Below are positions 17,215 to 25,223 of a stretch of DNA of 34,589 nucleotides, piece by piece. The notes under the pieces are model-generated. The model was not told the DNA's origin. It did not search any database and worked only from the letters and a program-made list of their open reading frames with translations. The position numbers were made by a program, and so were the translations under genes. Source of the DNA: Candidatus Moraniibacteriota bacterium (GTDB lineage Bacteria > Patescibacteriota > Minisyncoccia > CAIUEV01 > JAHKAQ01); assembly GCA_014729445.1 (NCBI GenBank), contig WJJX01000111.1:1-34589 (forward strand), written 5' to 3'. The number at the start of each line of letters is the position of its first letter. Position 1 is the first letter of the stretch.

Positions 17215-17763
17215 ATGGTTTCTTTAGACAGAGAAAAAGAATTGTTTTGCGCGATAGTCTCGGTTTTGTTTGTTCTGGACGAACCGGTTGAGGCAGAACG
17301 CCTGGGCCGGGTTTTGAATGAAGAACCCAAAAAAATTACGAGAGCGATTAAATTTTATGCCGATTCGCTTGAAGCTGTTGGATTGGCGATCATTAAAGCC
17401 GGAAAAAAATTTCAATTGGCAGCCGATAAAAAAAACTTTAAATATTTAGAGCGGCTTTTTGATGGCGGAAAAAAGTTTAAACCCGGCAAGGCCAGTTTGG
17501 AAATCCTTGCGATTGTGGCCTATAAGCCGGGGATAACCAGAGAACAGATTGATTTAATTAGGGGGGTTAATTCTTATTATACTATCAGGGATTTGATGGT
17601 GAAAGGCTTGATTGAATATTCCAAAGGTGATAAAAAAAAACTAAGGGGAATTTATCCCTCTTTGAAGTTATTACAGACATTGGGAGTTAGGCGGCTTTCG
17701 GAATTGGACGATTTTCAAAAAATCAATCAGAATAAGTTAATTGATGATTTAATTGGTGAATGA
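17215..17763 (+). CDS. scpB: Segregation and condensation protein B
   Basis: ScpB is a dimeric KITE protein that binds the central part of ScpA in the SMC complex. At 182 aa it has typical length, with two winged-helix domains. The second carries the signature L-E-I-L-A-I-V-A-Y-K-P-G-I-T-R-E-Q-I-D followed by I-R-G-V-N-S. The C-terminal L-G-V-R-R-L-S-E-L-D-D-F matches the usual F-G-L-x-S-L-x-D-L-P end. ATG 17215 is preceded by AACAGCAAAA and no Shine-Dalgarno; the stop is TGA. No smc gene is in the window. Confidence 0.95.
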   Translation: MVSLDREKELFCAIVSVLFVLDEPVEAERLGRVLNEEPKKITRAIKFYADSLEAVGLAIIKAGKKFQLAADKKNFKYLERLFDGGKKFKPGKASLEILAIVAYKPGITREQIDLIRGVNSYYTIRDLMVKGLIEYSKGDKKKLRGIYPSLKLLQTLGVRRLSELDDFQKINQNKLIDDLIGE

Positions 17764-17805
17764 GACGGATTTTTTAAAATGATTTTATAATTTTAATAAA
17801 ACAAA

Positions 17806-18189
17806 ATGCAGGATGATGGGAATAATAAAGGTTCGTTTTCCGACCAAGAACCTATGGGAATTGAGCTTGTAACAATCAAAAAAAATTATCTGGATGAGAT
17901 GGAATCGCTTCGAAGAGAAGAGCAGGAATTGGTTAAAAAATTTAATATTGAGCTTGCTCAGACCATTTTTAATCTTGATTGGGAAGGAGATTTTGATTAT
18001 GAGGCCAATTTAAATTTATTTTTGAACGAATTGGCTCAGGTAGAGGAGTTTGTTTACAAATCCTCTGAAAATTTTTCGCAGAATGACATAAATATTTGTT
18101 TGTCTCAATTGAGGATCTTAAGAGAGAAGGCAAAAACGGCTATGGCAAAAGCCAAAGAAAAAGAGAAAGAACTGTTAAGCCGGGATTAA
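17806..18189 (+). CDS. Small acidic helical protein of the scp operon, unknown
   Basis: Not recognised. The 127 residues have no signal peptide or membrane segment and are predicted almost entirely helical, with Glu/Lys-rich heptad-like stretches at ~30-55 and ~95-127. The gene follows scpB by 42 nt in the same direction and probably belongs to the same transcript, so a link to the condensin module is plausible but unsupported by any motif. It ends in TAA, 2 nt before the stop of convergent gpmI. Confidence 0.7.
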   Translation: MQDDGNNKGSFSDQEPMGIELVTIKKNYLDEMESLRREEQELVKKFNIELAQTIFNLDWEGDFDYEANLNLFLNELAQVEEFVYKSSENFSQNDINICLSQLRILREKAKTAMAKAKEKEKELLSRD

Positions 18190-18191
18190 GC

Positions 18192-19754
18192 TTATTTGAC
18201 GATTCTTCTTAGATCCATTCCGATCAGGCCGCTGGGGTTTATGTCCAGCAGATTTAAGATTGTTGGAGCCACATCGACCAGCATTCCTTGGACGCCTAAG
18301 GAGGCAGTAGTGGTTTGGGCGGCTGGTTTTCTGTTTTTTGGGTTAACAATCCAGCAGGGAACCGGATTATTAGAATGCTGGGTGTCTTTTTCGCCGGTTT
18401 TTAGATTGATCATTTCTTCAATATTGCCGTGGTCGGCTGTGATAACAAGGCAGCCTTTTTTTTCCAGGACTTTTTTGATTACCTCCCGCATATAATAATT
18501 CACGTTATCTATGGCAACAAGGCCGGCTTCATAGGTGCCTGTATGACCGACCATGTCGGGATTGGCATAGTTTACCAAAATGAAATCATAGATGTCTTTG
18601 TCTATTTCTTCCACAAGTTTTTGAGTTATTTCCAGAGCGCTCATTTCCGGAGCTTCGTCAAAAGAGGTAACGTTTTTGGAGGGGACTAGAATTTGATTTT
18701 CTCTTTCATAGGGAGTTTCGTTTCCGCCGTTAAAAAAGTAGGTTACGTGAGCGTACTTTTCGGTTTCGGCGATTTTAAGCTGATTTAATCCGTGACTGGA
18801 AATAATTTCACTGACTCTTGTTTTTATTTCTTGAGGAGGAAAAATAACTTCTCCCTGAAGTTCTTCAGCGTATTTTATCATAGACAAAAACTGGACCCCC
18901 TCCGCGAGAGATCTCTCGAATTGATCAAAGCCGGGATTCAGGAAAACTTCTGCAATTTGTTTGGCTCGATCTTTTCTGTAATTTAAGAAGATAACCATGT
19001 CGTTTGCTTGAATCGGTCCGACTGGATTGTCATTTTTAGTGATTACGACAGGTTTGATGTATTCATCGGTTAGATTACGATCGTATTGTTTTTTTAAAGC
19101 CGCAAGCGGATCTGTTTCTTTGATGCCTTTGCCCAAGGCCATCGCTTCATAGCCTTTTTTAATCCTTTCCCAGTTGTTATTTCGATCCATGGTATAGAAC
19201 CGTCCGCTTAGAGTCGCGATTTGACCTATTCCATTGTTAAGTATTTTTTTTATAAAATCGGTTCCGCTCATTGGAGGGGCGTCTCGGCCATCCATGATTG
19301 CATGAATGAAAGTTCGGTTTTCAATGCCATTGGTTTTGGCAATATCCAGCAGGGCCAATAGATGATCGATGTGGGCATTAACTCCGCCATCGCTTGCAAG
19401 TCCTAAAAGGTGAAGTTTTGCTTTGTTTTTTTTTACCGTTTGGATCGCTTTGAGGATGGTTTCATTTTCAAAGAAGGTGCCATTTTTAATGGAATTGGTT
19501 ATTCTGGGCAGGTCTTGGAAGGTAACCTGCCCGGTTCCGATTGTTTGATGACCCACTTCGGAATTGCCGTATTGCAGCCAAGGCAAACCGACTGAAATAC
19601 CGGAGGCTTGTAATAAAGTTTTGGGATAGTAGTTGTCGAGTTCTTTAAAAGTTGAGACATTGTTGGCATTTAAAAAAGCGTTACCTTCTTTTTCGTTAGT
19701 AATTCCCAACCCGTCCAATATCATTAAAACCACTGGTTTAAAAGCTGCTGGCAT
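18192..19754 (-). CDS. gpmI: Cofactor-independent phosphoglycerate mutase
   Basis: The enzyme interconverts 3- and 2-phosphoglycerate in lower glycolysis, using two Mn2+ and a phosphoserine intermediate. The 520 aa match the family. Landmarks are D-G-L-G near residue 14, the catalytic Ser65 in G-N-S-E-V-G-H, D-G-G-V-N-A-H, the D-G-R-D-A-P-P segment of the transferase lid, and A-D-H-G-N-I-E in the phosphatase domain. This type is unrelated to the 2,3-BPG-dependent GpmA. It is the last gene of a minus-strand run that includes cca, separated from it by 82 nt with a good promoter, so it can be transcribed alone. No Shine-Dalgarno is visible. Confidence 0.96.
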   Translation of the reverse strand: MPAAFKPVVLMILDGLGITNEKEGNAFLNANNVSTFKELDNYYPKTLLQASGISVGLPWLQYGNSEVGHQTIGTGQVTFQDLPRITNSIKNGTFFENETILKAIQTVKKNKAKLHLLGLASDGGVNAHIDHLLALLDIAKTNGIENRTFIHAIMDGRDAPPMSGTDFIKKILNNGIGQIATLSGRFYTMDRNNNWERIKKGYEAMALGKGIKETDPLAALKKQYDRNLTDEYIKPVVITKNDNPVGPIQANDMVIFLNYRKDRAKQIAEVFLNPGFDQFERSLAEGVQFLSMIKYAEELQGEVIFPPQEIKTRVSEIISSHGLNQLKIAETEKYAHVTYFFNGGNETPYERENQILVPSKNVTSFDEAPEMSALEITQKLVEEIDKDIYDFILVNYANPDMVGHTGTYEAGLVAIDNVNYYMREVIKKVLEKKGCLVITADHGNIEEMINLKTGEKDTQHSNNPVPCWIVNPKNRKPAAQTTTASLGVQGMLVDVAPTILNLLDINPSGLIGMDLRRIVK

Positions 19755-19791
19755 TTAGATTTTATTAAAAATTTAAGATTCTTTATTTGTT

Positions 19792-19820
19792 ATTATAATA
19801 ATTTAAGCAGTCCAGGTAAA
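19792..19820 (-). promoter_or_regulatory. Candidate gpmI promoter
   Basis: On the minus strand TTTACC (19815-19820), a 17-nt spacer and a perfect TATAAT (19792-19797), with a ~30-nt leader to ATG 19754. Confidence 0.5.
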
Positions 19821-19836
19821 CCGTTGCTGTTTTAGG

Positions 19837-21273
19837 TTATTTAACCCAGTGTTTGTTTTTTAGTTTTAAATCTTTCTCCTTTTCAATGTTTCTAATTTTA
19901 TTCAGGGCTTTTTTTCGAAGAGAGTTTATATTTTGTTGGTTTAGCTTTTTGGCTTCGCGGATTAAAAAATTTTGATTGTTGTTTTTGGGATTCTCAAGCA
20001 CTTTGGATAAAAGCACATCCAAAATAGCTCCCATTTTGGGTCCTTTTTCGACTCCGGCTTTTTGGTGAAGCAGATTTCCGTTAACGGCCAGCATTTTTAC
20101 GGAGACAGGGTCTTTGGAAACTTTGTCGATTAAGTATTCCAAATGTCTTAATTTATAGGGTTTGGCTTTGGGGCAGTCGCTTCCGAGTCTGTCGGCGATT
20201 CGAAGGTCCATTAAATCTTGGATATTTTTTCGTCCGACTTTACTTATTAATCTTCTTACGCTGCTTGGAGTGACTTTGTCGACTTCATAATAGAACATAT
20301 GGTTTTTTACAAGCAGGGAGGTGTGTTTGATAATTTTTTCGCTGTATCTTAAGCGTTTTAAAATCCGCCTGACCATTTTCGCGCTTGCATATTCATGATT
20401 ATAAAAGGTGCTTTTAGGGCCGTGGCCCCTTTTAGTTTGGGGTTTCGCGATATCATGGAATAGGGCAGCTAATCTTACGCTTAATTTTTTGCTTTTGCAG
20501 TTTCTTAGAGTATGCAGGATGTGGTCATAGACTGTTCTTTGATGGTGCAGGTTTTGTTTCACCCCCAGCGTGTTGGTGAGTTCCGGAATAATTTGTTTTA
20601 GAAGGCCGGTTTTTCTTAAAAGTTCAATGCCTTCGGCTGGAGTTTTTGATAGGATTATTTTATTAAACTCCTCTTTAATTCTTTCTTTGGATATTTTCTG
20701 TAAAAGTCCGGAATTTTTAATAATAGAGGCGTAAGTTGGGGGGTCGATTTTAAAATTAAGTTCATTGGCAAAGCGTACGGCTCGGATTAATCTTAAAGCG
20801 TCTTCTCGGAATCTTTGGTCGGGATTTTTCACCGAGCGGATGATTTGGTTTTTTAGATCGGATTGGCCTTTAAAAGGATCTATAATTTTTTTTGAAAAGG
20901 GGTCCAAAGCCATGGCGTTGATAGTAAAATCCCTTCGTTCCAAGTCCTCATTGATGTTTTTGCTGAATTTAACAGTCAGAGGATGTCTATGGTCTTTGTA
21001 GTTTTTTTCGGTTCGATAAGTTGTGATTTCGACAATTGATTTTGTTTTTCGATCCTTGATTCCCACAGTGCCGAATTTGTTTTCATAGAAACTTTCTGGA
21101 AAGATTTTTAGCATTTGATCAGGGGTCGCGTTAGTCGCGATATCCCAGTCTTTAGGTTTTTTTTCAAGCAGTATGTCTCTGACGCAGCCGCCGACTAAAT
21201 AACTCTCGAAGTCTTTTTGGCGGAGGCTTTTTAAAATATGGATGATGTGGAAGGGCGGCGTTATAAAATTCAT
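19837..21273 (-). CDS. cca: CCA-adding tRNA nucleotidyltransferase (HD domain)
   Basis: This class II polymerase-beta-fold enzyme adds or repairs the CCA end of tRNAs. The 478 residues begin with the nucleotidyltransferase head: L-V-G-G-C-V-R-D (26-33) and the metal-binding D-x-D at 42/44 (D-W-D-I-A-T). The conserved R-R-D-F-T-I-N-A-M-A and the nucleotide-selecting E-D-A-L-R-L-I-R-A-V-R-F-A follow. The C-terminal half contains an HD domain (L-F-H-D-I-A-K-P). Both tRNA genes in this window lack an encoded CCA, so the enzyme is needed for synthesis, not only for repair. It lies 8 nt after the metallophosphoesterase gene, so it is probably translated from the same mRNA. Whether it adds all three bases or works with a separate A-adding enzyme cannot be decided here. 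Confidence 0.92.
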   Translation of the reverse strand: MNFITPPFHIIHILKSLRQKDFESYLVGGCVRDILLEKKPKDWDIATNATPDQMLKIFPESFYENKFGTVGIKDRKTKSIVEITTYRTEKNYKDHRHPLTVKFSKNINEDLERRDFTINAMALDPFSKKIIDPFKGQSDLKNQIIRSVKNPDQRFREDALRLIRAVRFANELNFKIDPPTYASIIKNSGLLQKISKERIKEEFNKIILSKTPAEGIELLRKTGLLKQIIPELTNTLGVKQNLHHQRTVYDHILHTLRNCKSKKLSVRLAALFHDIAKPQTKRGHGPKSTFYNHEYASAKMVRRILKRLRYSEKIIKHTSLLVKNHMFYYEVDKVTPSSVRRLISKVGRKNIQDLMDLRIADRLGSDCPKAKPYKLRHLEYLIDKVSKDPVSVKMLAVNGNLLHQKAGVEKGPKMGAILDVLLSKVLENPKNNNQNFLIREAKKLNQQNINSLRKKALNKIRNIEKEKDLKLKNKHWVK

Positions 21274-21281
21274 TTTTTCGC

Positions 21282-22580
21282 TTATATGATTAGGGTTTTG
21301 TCTTTCAGTGAAGGAGTGTCGACTTTTTTAAATAAAGTAGAAATTTTTTGGGTTTTAGTCAAATTAACTTTTGCTTTTTTGGGCCAGTATTTGAGTTCCA
21401 ATTTTAATTTGTTTTGATCAACGGGGGTGATTATCAAGTAAGACAGCTTGAAGTAAGGAATATATACATTCGGCAGATTGGACCAGGTTTTGATTGGCTT
21501 AAAGGTTTTTGTCCAGGAGCCGGTATTTACGATGATTTTATTTTTGTGTTTTTCCATAAAATCGGTATGGCTGTGGCCGAAAATCAGGATTTCATGTTCT
21601 TTGTTTTGGGCCAGGAAATTTTTGGCGGTTTCGTGCCAGCGGTGTCGATTAATATCGTAGTTTTTGGATTTTAGATTAATTCCATAGTCTTTTAGGCTGT
21701 TTTTTAAGTCTTTTTTTATAACTCGATAGGCTAAATAGAAAGAGAGATAAACTATCAAAAGGATTAAATTATATCCGATTACAAAATTGGTCAGATATTT
21801 TACGGGGCCCAGATAGTTGGTTATATAAAAGATATCAGGAGTTTTAATTAGATCGGTATAGGTCAAAATTGAAAAAATTAAAATGACCAGGTTAAAAATG
21901 AAGAGAATGAAAAAAGGAGTCAGTAAATAGCGTAGAAAAGGAGCCAATTCCTTATAGAAATAATTAGAAATGAACCAACCAGGCCCTATTTTATAAGGAT
22001 AGTTGAAAAAAGGAAGGTCGGCCAGCCATGGATTTTTGCAAGGATGCTTTTGAGCGTAGTTGATAATTTTTAGGATTATGTTTTTTTGAACGTGGTAGCC
22101 GTAGGGAGTATCGTTTATATCGCCAAAACGTTCTATCTTATTCGCAGAGTCGAAGCGATTGCCATGTTCAACCCAGATTTTTTTATTGTTAATAGAGATG
22201 GATAGATTTTCCTGCTGCAGTAAATTTAAATTCCATTTTTTAAATAACCGCGGATATTCTTTAAAGCATGCCAGTTCATGATCATGATTTCCAGGGATTA
22301 CGTTTATTGTGATCAGTCGCCCCACTTGTTTGATTTTTTGGAATATTTTTGGATGGGATTGAACGATGTGGTTGAATTTATCCAGCTCTTTATGCGATTG
22401 AATCTCCCAAAGATTTAAAAAATCACCGAGAATGTAGAGGGTTAGATCGTATTTTTTCGATTCTTTCTTTAGTTTGTCTAATAAAGCTATAAATTTTTTG
22501 CGGGCCGTAAAGCGGTTTAAAATCCCTTCACCGCCGATATGTAGATCCGAAATAAAGTATAATTTTTTGCCTTGGCTCAT
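21282..22580 (-). CDS. Metallophosphoesterase with two membrane helices inserted in the catalytic domain
   Basis: A calcineurin-like dinuclear metallophosphatase of 432 aa. Metal ligands are in order: D12 and H14 (S-D-L-H-I-G-G), D53 (G-D-F-L-N-L-W), N98/H99 (G-N-H-D-H), H139 (V-E-H-G-N), H336 and H338 (G-H-S-H-T-D). The pattern resembles the UDP-2,3-diacylglucosamine hydrolase (LpxH)-like group, but no lipid A genes are present and this cell type is not expected to make lipid A. Between H139 and the G-H-S-H motif lie ~120 extra residues with two hydrophobic helices (~215-240 and ~262-287), which would dock the active site on the cytoplasmic membrane face. It sits between the Mur ligase and cca, with gaps under 10 nt. 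A lipid-linked nucleotide or phosphate substrate is inference. Confidence 0.85.
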   Translation of the reverse strand: MSQGKKLYFISDLHIGGEGILNRFTARKKFIALLDKLKKESKKYDLTLYILGDFLNLWEIQSHKELDKFNHIVQSHPKIFQKIKQVGRLITINVIPGNHDHELACFKEYPRLFKKWNLNLLQQENLSISINNKKIWVEHGNRFDSANKIERFGDINDTPYGYHVQKNIILKIINYAQKHPCKNPWLADLPFFNYPYKIGPGWFISNYFYKELAPFLRYLLTPFFILFIFNLVILIFSILTYTDLIKTPDIFYITNYLGPVKYLTNFVIGYNLILLIVYLSFYLAYRVIKKDLKNSLKDYGINLKSKNYDINRHRWHETAKNFLAQNKEHEILIFGHSHTDFMEKHKNKIIVNTGSWTKTFKPIKTWSNLPNVYIPYFKLSYLIITPVDQNKLKLELKYWPKKAKVNLTKTQKISTLFKKVDTPSLKDKTLII

Positions 22581-22585
22581 AAAAA

Positions 22586-23863
22586 TTAACTGAAATATTC
22601 TTTAATTAATTCCTGCGTAACTTCCTTATCATTCCATTTGATCAGATACTTGCCTATTTTCATGTTCTGTTCAGCGCCCTTGCCGGTTATTAAAATCACG
22701 TCGCCCTTTTTGGCAATATTTAAGCCTTTTTTGATGGCTTTTTTGCGGTCAAGGATTCGATAGGCTTTGATGAGATTTTTTTTGTTGATGCCCTGGAAGA
22801 TTTGGTTGATGATTTGTTTGGGGTTTTCTCCATAAGGATCTTCGTTAGTAACTATTGCATAGTCGGCGTATTTGGAGACAATGTTGCCCATTATGGGTCG
22901 TTTTCCCTTGTCTCTTTCTCCGCAACTGCCAAAAATCCAGATTAGTTTTTTGTTTTTTCTTCTTTTCAGCTTTGAGTGAAACAGTCGGCCCACTTTCTCC
23001 ATTGAATCCGGAGTTAGGGCATAATCGATTATTATTTCAATACCCAGTTTGTTGGGCACGGGATCCATTCTGCCGGGGATTCTTTTTAGAGTTCTAAGGG
23101 TTTGTTTAACGGTTGCTTTTTTAATTTTTAGGATTTTGGCTACCGTTATAGCGGCAAGAGCGTTTTCCACGTTAAATTTACCCGGCAGGGGGGTGCTGTA
23201 TCTGGTTTTGTCGACTACAAAGGAAGTGCCTTTTTTAAGCTTGTTAAGTTTTTCGGCCTTAATGATATGTTTTTTGTCAAGTTTTTTAATTGAGGGTTTT
23301 TTGATAGCGTAGCCGTAGATTTTATTTTCATCTCCAACAAAAAAATCCTTGGGATTTTTCATATTGAGATTTACAATGGAGAATCCGGTTTTTTTATTTT
23401 TGGCTGTCATCTTAAAGAGCTTTGTTTTGGTTTTGCGGTATTTTTCCATATTTTTATGATAGTCGAGATGTTCCCGGGTTACGTTGGTTATGACGGCCAT
23501 GTCAAACTTTGTTCCCCATACCCGGTTTTGATCCAGGGCATGGGAGGATATTTCGGCAATAACATACTTACAGCCGGCGTCAGCGCATTCTTTTAGAAAA
23601 TTTTGGAAATACAGCGCATTAGTGGTCGTAAACTTGGTATCGTTAATCCATTTTTTATCATCGATCCAAAAATTAATTGTTGAATTAATTCCCACTTTAT
23701 TTCCGGCATTTTCCAGAATTTTGCCGATCATTTGAACGGTGGTGGTTTTTCCGTTAGTTCCGGTGACGCCGATTATATAAAGTTTTCTTGATGGAAAGAA
23801 GTTTATAATGTTGGCTAAGAAAGCCACCAATAAATGGTATAGATTTTTGATTCTTCTTATCAT
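22586..23863 (-). CDS. MurE-like Mur ligase lacking the N-terminal substrate domain
   Basis: A Mur-family ATP-dependent amide ligase of 425 aa. The P-loop G-T-N-G-K-T-T is at 35-41, with A-E-I-S-S-H-A-L-D, T-N-V-T-R-E-H-L-D-Y-H, P-G-K-F-N-V-E-N-A, G-R-M-D and I-T-G-K-G-A-E-Q-N. These fit the MurE (UDP-MurNAc-tripeptide synthetase) branch. Two departures stand out. The ~90-residue N-terminal UDP-MurNAc-binding domain is replaced by a short hydrophobic stretch (~7-24) that may touch the membrane. The D-N-P-R/A motif that reads the third amino acid is replaced by E-D-P-Y-G-E-N-P. It could add the third amino acid to a non-standard acceptor, or be a divergent ligase of wall synthesis. It lies between a GT4 gene and the membrane phosphoesterase. 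Confidence 0.85.
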   Translation of the reverse strand: MIRRIKNLYHLLVAFLANIINFFPSRKLYIIGVTGTNGKTTTVQMIGKILENAGNKVGINSTINFWIDDKKWINDTKFTTTNALYFQNFLKECADAGCKYVIAEISSHALDQNRVWGTKFDMAVITNVTREHLDYHKNMEKYRKTKTKLFKMTAKNKKTGFSIVNLNMKNPKDFFVGDENKIYGYAIKKPSIKKLDKKHIIKAEKLNKLKKGTSFVVDKTRYSTPLPGKFNVENALAAITVAKILKIKKATVKQTLRTLKRIPGRMDPVPNKLGIEIIIDYALTPDSMEKVGRLFHSKLKRRKNKKLIWIFGSCGERDKGKRPIMGNIVSKYADYAIVTNEDPYGENPKQIINQIFQGINKKNLIKAYRILDRKKAIKKGLNIAKKGDVILITGKGAEQNMKIGKYLIKWNDKEVTQELIKEYFS

Positions 23864-23883
23864 AGACGTGGGGTTTTAAAAAA

Positions 23884-25062
23884 TTAAAATTGTAATTTGT
23901 CGGTTAATACGTTAAAGGTTTTTTGGGCGGCTTTTTGCCAATCAAATAATTTAGCCCGCTCTATACCTCTATTGGAAAGGACCTCCTGCTTCTTTTTGTT
24001 GGAAATTAAACTTAAAATTCTTTGAATCAGTTCATCCTCCCGATTGGGATTAAAATATTCAATAGCAGTTCTGCCGATTTCCGGGATCGCGGAAGTGCTG
24101 CCGGCAATAACGGGGCAACCGCTGGCCATGGCTTCCGCTACAGGGAGGCCAAAACCTTCATAAAGCGAAGGATAAACAAACATTTCCGCCCCCTGATAGA
24201 GAAAAGTCCTGTCCTTGTTTTTTATTTTGCCTGTCAAGACAACTTTGTCTTGAATTTCAAGCTCGGCGATTATTTTTTTTACGTCGGTTATGAGGGGATC
24301 TTTGATCTTTAAAATTTCGCCGGCCAGGACCAGCTTTCGATTGGCTAAAACATTTTTATAAGTCGCGGCAAGTCGTTTAAAAGTTTTTAAAAGCAGCTCC
24401 ACATTCTTTCTTTTTTCAAAACCGCCGATATAAAAAATATAAGGGGAGTCGATTTTAAATTTTTCTAATTTGTTTTTAATAGCCGTTTTGGAAAGTTTCA
24501 CCCGGAATTCTTCTTCAATGCCGTTATAAATAACCGAAATCCGACTGGAGGGGATTTTGAGGTATTTGATGATTTCCTTTTTTGAATATTCGGAGACGGT
24601 TATTATATGGTCTGCTTTTTTAGCAGCCTGAAAGGTTTTCTTAAAATAGATGTCTTTTCTTAAGTTGTTTGAATAGGTGCTTTCAAAAACTTTCCAAATC
24701 ATGTCATGGAGGGTTACCACATGACGAACGGTTTTAAAAACACTGGCTGAATTAAATGGGGTGAAGAAAATATCCACGTTGTCTTTAATGGCCGCTCTCG
24801 GCAGAAAGATTTTTTCCCAGCTGGCTTTTCTAAGAAGGTCGTCTCTTTTGTAAAAAACCGTTTCAACTATTTTTTTTCGGAGGTATTCGTTTTCGGGAAT
24901 AAGATCGAGATTGGTTTTCTCTTCGGCATAAAGATAATAGCTAACTTTGTTTTTGTTTGTTTTGTTTAGCTCGAGGAGACTTTTGATTATATTTAAGGAA
25001 TACTGTCCCAGTCCGGTGTTTATTTTTCTTAAAAATGAGGCATTTATACCGATTCTCAACAT
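23884..25062 (-). CDS. GT4-family glycosyltransferase
   Basis: A GT-B fold retaining glycosyltransferase of 392 aa. The N-terminal acceptor domain begins with G-I-N-A-S-F and the T-G-L-G-Q-Y loop. The C-terminal donor domain shows I-F-Y-I-G-G-F-E-K-R-K-N, V-L-T-G-K-I and the E-x7-E region in L-Y-E-G-F-G-L-P-V-A-E-A-M-A-S-G-C-P-V-I. It is the first gene of a five-gene minus-strand run (GT4, Mur ligase, phosphoesterase, cca, gpmI) with mostly short gaps. Two further GT4 genes are at 25224 and 32990. Donor and acceptor sugars cannot be inferred. No Shine-Dalgarno. Confidence 0.92.
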   Translation of the reverse strand: MLRIGINASFLRKINTGLGQYSLNIIKSLLELNKTNKNKVSYYLYAEEKTNLDLIPENEYLRKKIVETVFYKRDDLLRKASWEKIFLPRAAIKDNVDIFFTPFNSASVFKTVRHVVTLHDMIWKVFESTYSNNLRKDIYFKKTFQAAKKADHIITVSEYSKKEIIKYLKIPSSRISVIYNGIEEEFRVKLSKTAIKNKLEKFKIDSPYIFYIGGFEKRKNVELLLKTFKRLAATYKNVLANRKLVLAGEILKIKDPLITDVKKIIAELEIQDKVVLTGKIKNKDRTFLYQGAEMFVYPSLYEGFGLPVAEAMASGCPVIAGSTSAIPEIGRTAIEYFNPNREDELIQRILSLISNKKKQEVLSNRGIERAKLFDWQKAAQKTFNVLTDKLQF

Positions 25063-25103
25063 GCGGTTGTTTTATAAAAATTATTTAACCTTTCTATATT
25101 ATT

Positions 25104-25132
25104 AATGTATAGTCAAAAGTGTTTTTGGTCAA
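25104..25132 (-). promoter_or_regulatory. Candidate promoter of the GT4-Mur-phosphoesterase-cca run
   Basis: On the minus strand TTGACC (25127-25132), then TACATT at 17-nt spacing (25104-25109) or TATACA at 15-nt spacing (25106-25111), with a leader of ~35 nt to ATG 25062. Confidence 0.45.
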
Positions 25133-25162
25133 AATCAGATTAAAAATCCGTGGTTTGTCGAA

Positions 25163-25192
25163 TTTTCATTTTGTGCTAATTGTGAATATAAT
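25163..25192 (+). promoter_or_regulatory. Candidate promoter of the GT4-DUF4012 pair
   Basis: TTTTCA (25163-25168), an 18-nt spacer and a perfect TATAAT (25187-25192), giving a start near 25200 and a ~25-nt leader to ATG 25224. It is divergent from the promoter at 25104-25132. Confidence 0.45.
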
Positions 25193-25223
25193 GAAGATGT
25201 TTTGAAAATTTTTAGCGAAAATT

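Noticed and set aside
21282-22580. Calling the phosphoesterase LpxH
   Set aside because: The motif pattern is similar, but no lipid A pathway gene is present and a membrane hairpin interrupts the domain.
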